Source: Aquisalinus luteolus
GTDB taxonomy: Bacteria > Pseudomonadota > Alphaproteobacteria > Caulobacterales > Parvularculaceae
Assembly (NCBI RefSeq): GCF_009712425.2
Contig: NZ_VCJR02000004.1
Coordinates: 101,144 to 165,143 of the forward strand
Reading direction: 5' to 3'
Length of the DNA: 64,000 nucleotides
The position numbers were made by a program, and so were the translations under genes. Under the pieces are notes generated by a model. It worked only from the letters and a program-made list of their open reading frames with translations. It had not been told where the DNA came from and searched no databases. Shown here one piece after another: positions 62,497 through 64,000 of this stretch. The stretch's first letter is position 1; each line of letters opens with the position of its first letter.

Positions 62497-62969
62497 TTAG
62501 GAATTTCTTAAGGCGAGGTGTCTCCCGCGACTGTGGAACTCGGCCAGCTGGGGAAAATCTGTGGATAAAGTGTAGGCAATTCCTAATGTGGCTGTATTGC
62601 ACTCACACTTGTGGCATACTCAGCTATAAAATTATTTGATCTACTTATAATTAGGAATATTTGTTGGAGCCCAAAAATCGAAAAATGATGTCTAGTAGCT
62701 GTAACTCTACAGCATTTTACGAGGGGGATAAAAAATTCACCTTGAAGAAACTTCAGGTGAGACTTAGGGCGGACATAAAGGAAGCCATTGATAACGCTTC
62801 GGAAAAATCAAACAAGAGTATCAATCGATATGTCAATGAGGTGTTGGCAGAGCATTTCAATCTGGATCCGGATTGACAGGCTGCCCCCCAACTCACCGCG
62901 AAGGGAATCTAATAACTGCATGATTTAAGCTTAAAGATGTTAGGAAAAATCCTATTGTGGAGCTTTATC
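62497..62969. promoter_or_regulatory. Reiterated TTAGGAAT motifs around the RHH gene
   Basis: TTAGGAATT at 62497-62505, its inverse AATTCCTAA at 62578-62586 and TTAGGAAT at 62651-62658. TAGGAAAAATCCTA, a small palindrome, is at 62941-62954. They bracket the ribbon-helix-helix gene and the promoter of protein B, a pattern expected of autoregulated RHH repressors. Binding is inferred. Confidence 0.45.
62685..62876 (+). CDS. Ribbon-helix-helix (Arc/CopG-like) DNA-binding protein
   Basis: 63 residues from the ATG at 62685. The fold pattern is a basic strand (KKFTLKKLQVRLRADIKEAI) and two helices (ASEKSNKSINRYVNEVLAEHF), as in Arc/CopG and antitoxin-type RHH repressors. A TTG at 62661 with AGGA five bases upstream is an alternative start. 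No toxin gene is adjacent, so an antitoxin role is not supported. Confidence 0.7.
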   Translation: MMSSSCNSTAFYEGDKKFTLKKLQVRLRADIKEAIDNASEKSNKSINRYVNEVLAEHFNLDPD

Positions 62970-63193
62970 CTAAAAATAAGTGACGCCACCAGCAAAGTTT
63001 GCTAAGGTGGCGTCGTCGTGGTGAAGCATCTTCTACAAATTTCCAGTGAGCAGAAGAGCTTCGGGTGCACTGAATCTTATAAGAAACAGCAGGTTGCGTG
63101 AGTAAGGCCAATTGCTGAAGCTGTCAAGGAGTACTAGGGTTCAGTCACCTCGACATTGTTGCAGACCATCAACAATTTCAGCGAGGTGAAATT
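62877..63193. other. 317 bases without a gene, holding a long hairpin
   Basis: GACGCCACC (62982-62990) and GGTGGCGTC (63006-63014) pair, with AGCAA/TTGCT extending the stem to a 3-base loop. No T-run follows. It may end the RHH transcript. The rest shows no coding sense. Confidence 0.45.
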
Positions 63194-63367
63194 ATGCTCA
63201 TCGATACCAAAAATTGCACGGTTATCATTATTCCCATGGTTGCATATGCCAAGGGAGAGACAAAAGACCTACCTAGCTTTCTTCAAAAGTGGGGTGATCG
63301 CATTGCGGATGAGGGCTATAAAGAACCAGACGAAAACGTCTATATCCTTGGCGATAATGACGATTAG
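63194..63367 (+). CDS. Acidic 57-residue orphan protein
   Basis: MLIDTKNCTVIIIPMVAYAK to GDNDD. The composition is acidic (about 12 Asp/Glu). GAGGTG lies about five bases before the ATG, and a perfect terminator begins 21 bases after the stop. This gene-plus-terminator layout makes a real small gene likely, although no homologue is recognised. A strand-rich N-terminus (CTVIIIPMVAY) and an amphipathic helix (LPSFLQKWGDRIADEGY) suggest a compact fold. Inhibitor or anti-defence roles are common for such proteins but are not shown here. Confidence 0.6.
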   Translation: MLIDTKNCTVIIIPMVAYAKGETKDLPSFLQKWGDRIADEGYKEPDENVYILGDNDD

Positions 63368-63388
63368 TTTTCTTACCGTATCGAATAG

Positions 63389-63418
63389 AGAGCCCAAGGA
63401 AAATCCTTGGGCTCTTTT
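63389..63418 (+). terminator. Terminator of the small acidic protein gene
   Basis: AGAGCCCAAGG (63389-63399) and CCTTGGGCTCT (63405-63415) form an 11-base stem with an AAAAT loop, followed by TTT. Confidence 0.85.
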
Positions 63419-63543
63419 GTTCCATCGCTGATTTCGACAACATAACCTAGCGAGATGGATCGGCGGCATCACCACACTGACTTGGAACTGCGAGAGGTGA
63501 TGCGAAACTTGCAGAGTTTGGCGCCATCGACCTTGATTAGCGA

Positions 63544-63690
63544 TCATATCTCTTCCGCCAAAGCATACTGACGCTTCAACCATTTTCGGACAGCCTGCAT
63601 CTGCTCTATCGCAAACCGAACTACACGATTAATCTCAGAACTCGGGTTTTCGTTGATCGCAAGCATGTATTCAGCGAAGCTGAATTCGTT
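63544..63690 (-). pseudogene. Possible gene remnant (C-terminal part only)
   Basis: Codons ending in FAEYMLAINENPSSEINRVV and a basic amphipathic tail (AVRKWLKRQYALAEEI) look coding. The same frame upstream runs into the GC-rich hairpin block at 63740-63840 without a credible start or ribosome-binding site. It may be a truncated gene or chance. Low certainty. Confidence 0.25.
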
Positions 63691-63745
63691 CTCACCCCGC
63701 AACGGCTTTGTAGTACAGAAGCAGACGTTGGACGTTGCAGGGATC

Positions 63746-63997
63746 GCAAGATGTAGCCTGTAGTACAGGCTATCTTGCCAGAGAGGCCCGCTGCGCGCCT
63801 CCCGTGGACCCTCCCGGCCTTGGCGGGGCAGGGGCATTGAGCCCCACTTCCCACCATACAATCGTATCGCCGATTGATCACGACCAAAGAGCCTGCCCGT
63901 GCTCTTTGGAAACATAGGCCAACCCTGATGGGGTGGATGGCCTCCGCACATCGCGCGACGATGTGAGCGCAAGGTCAACGCAACAGGAGGCACCCTT
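63746..63997 (+). promoter_or_regulatory. Structured leader region before a gene that starts at the window edge
   Basis: A palindrome TAGCCTGTA/TACAGGCTA (63754-63772) with flanking CAAGA/TCTTG, then GAGGC/GCCTC (63783-63801), AAAGAGC/GCTCTTT (63886-63907) and CACATCG/CGATGTG (63947-63965) follow one another up to AGGAGG (63985-63990). Similar long leaders are recalled, without certainty, from sphingomonad plasmids and integrative elements. Confidence 0.5.
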
Positions 63998-64000
63998 ATG
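63998..64000 (+). CDS. Start codon of a gene cut by the right edge
   Basis: ATG with AGGAGG seven bases upstream. Nothing of the product is visible. Position after a structured leader inside a mobile element suggests an element-borne gene. Confidence 0.55.

Larger units (their letters stand above)
50599..64000. mobile_element. Integrative element inserted at tRNA-Arg (right end outside window)
   Basis: The left end is marked by the serine recombinase ending inside the tRNA gene. It carries conjugation-related genes, a second recombinase, regulators and orphan genes, in blocks of lower and uneven G+C. No second copy of the tRNA 3' end appears in the window, so the right boundary lies beyond 64000. 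Confidence 0.75.

Noticed and set aside
62685..62876. Toxin-antitoxin pair based on the RHH protein
   Set aside because: No adjacent toxin gene; neighbours are a long empty stretch and an acidic protein more than 300 bases away.

Overview
The window is a 64 kb piece of an alphaproteobacterial chromosome. The evidence is the propionate/methylcitrate genes, an ArsR-methyltransferase fusion beside metF and metH, GAF-type msrC, many one-base or four-base stop/start overlaps, and an intergenic palindrome of a type common in this class. The genus cannot be fixed from the sequence; relatives of Hyphomonadaceae, Parvularculaceae or Caulobacterales are plausible. Positions 1-50.5 kb are ordinary GC-rich core genome. 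Positions 50.55-64 kb are an integrated mobile element.

Core layout. 1-4 kb holds an aldehyde dehydrogenase cut by the left edge, a tandem pair of small membrane proteins, a secreted protein, ferredoxin-NADP reductase and alanine dehydrogenase. 4.2-9.4 kb is a methylcitrate-cycle operon (prpD, three tiny membrane proteins, prpB, a sulfotransferase-like gene, an ABM-like gene, prpC). 9.4-13 kb carries a MurD2-MurL pair for an alternative route to D-glutamate in peptidoglycan, next to an XRE/S24-like regulator. 14-20.7 kb carries glmU, glmS, rpiA and gor. 20.8-25.6 kb is rich in cell-wall genes (L,D-transpeptidase, M15-like peptidase, MoxR ATPase, GH24 lysozyme). 25.6-36 kb is mixed metabolism: a 2-oxoglutarate dioxygenase-like protein, aldo/keto reductase, class III aminotransferase, FAA hydrolase, msrC, membrane proteins and ettA. 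It also contains a gene-free stretch of about 1.1 kb packed with inverted repeats and ending in a terminator-like hairpin. 36.4-41 kb is the methionine cluster: regulator, metF, and a metH lacking its homocysteine-binding domain. 41-50.5 kb has a TerB/J-domain protein, a transporter, an AmpD-like amidase, mnmA, a HAD hydrolase, gamma-glutamyltransferase, a P1 peptidase and an acetyltransferase.

Mobile element. A tRNA-Arg(ACG) gene at 50599-50675 is overlapped by the 3' end of a large serine recombinase read antisense through it. That is the signature of insertion at the tRNA 3' end. Upstream of the recombinase, on the same strand, lie eight genes. They include a VirD4/TraG-type coupling ATPase with two partner membrane or exported proteins, but no relaxase and no other secretion genes in view. 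Beyond these the element becomes AT-rich. There it carries two HTH-like proteins that appear to share an N-terminal domain, an ankyrin protein, a resolvase, a ribbon-helix-helix protein surrounded by TTAGGAAT motifs, a 57-residue acidic protein with its own terminator, and a long structured leader before a start codon at the last three bases. The other end of the element is outside the window.
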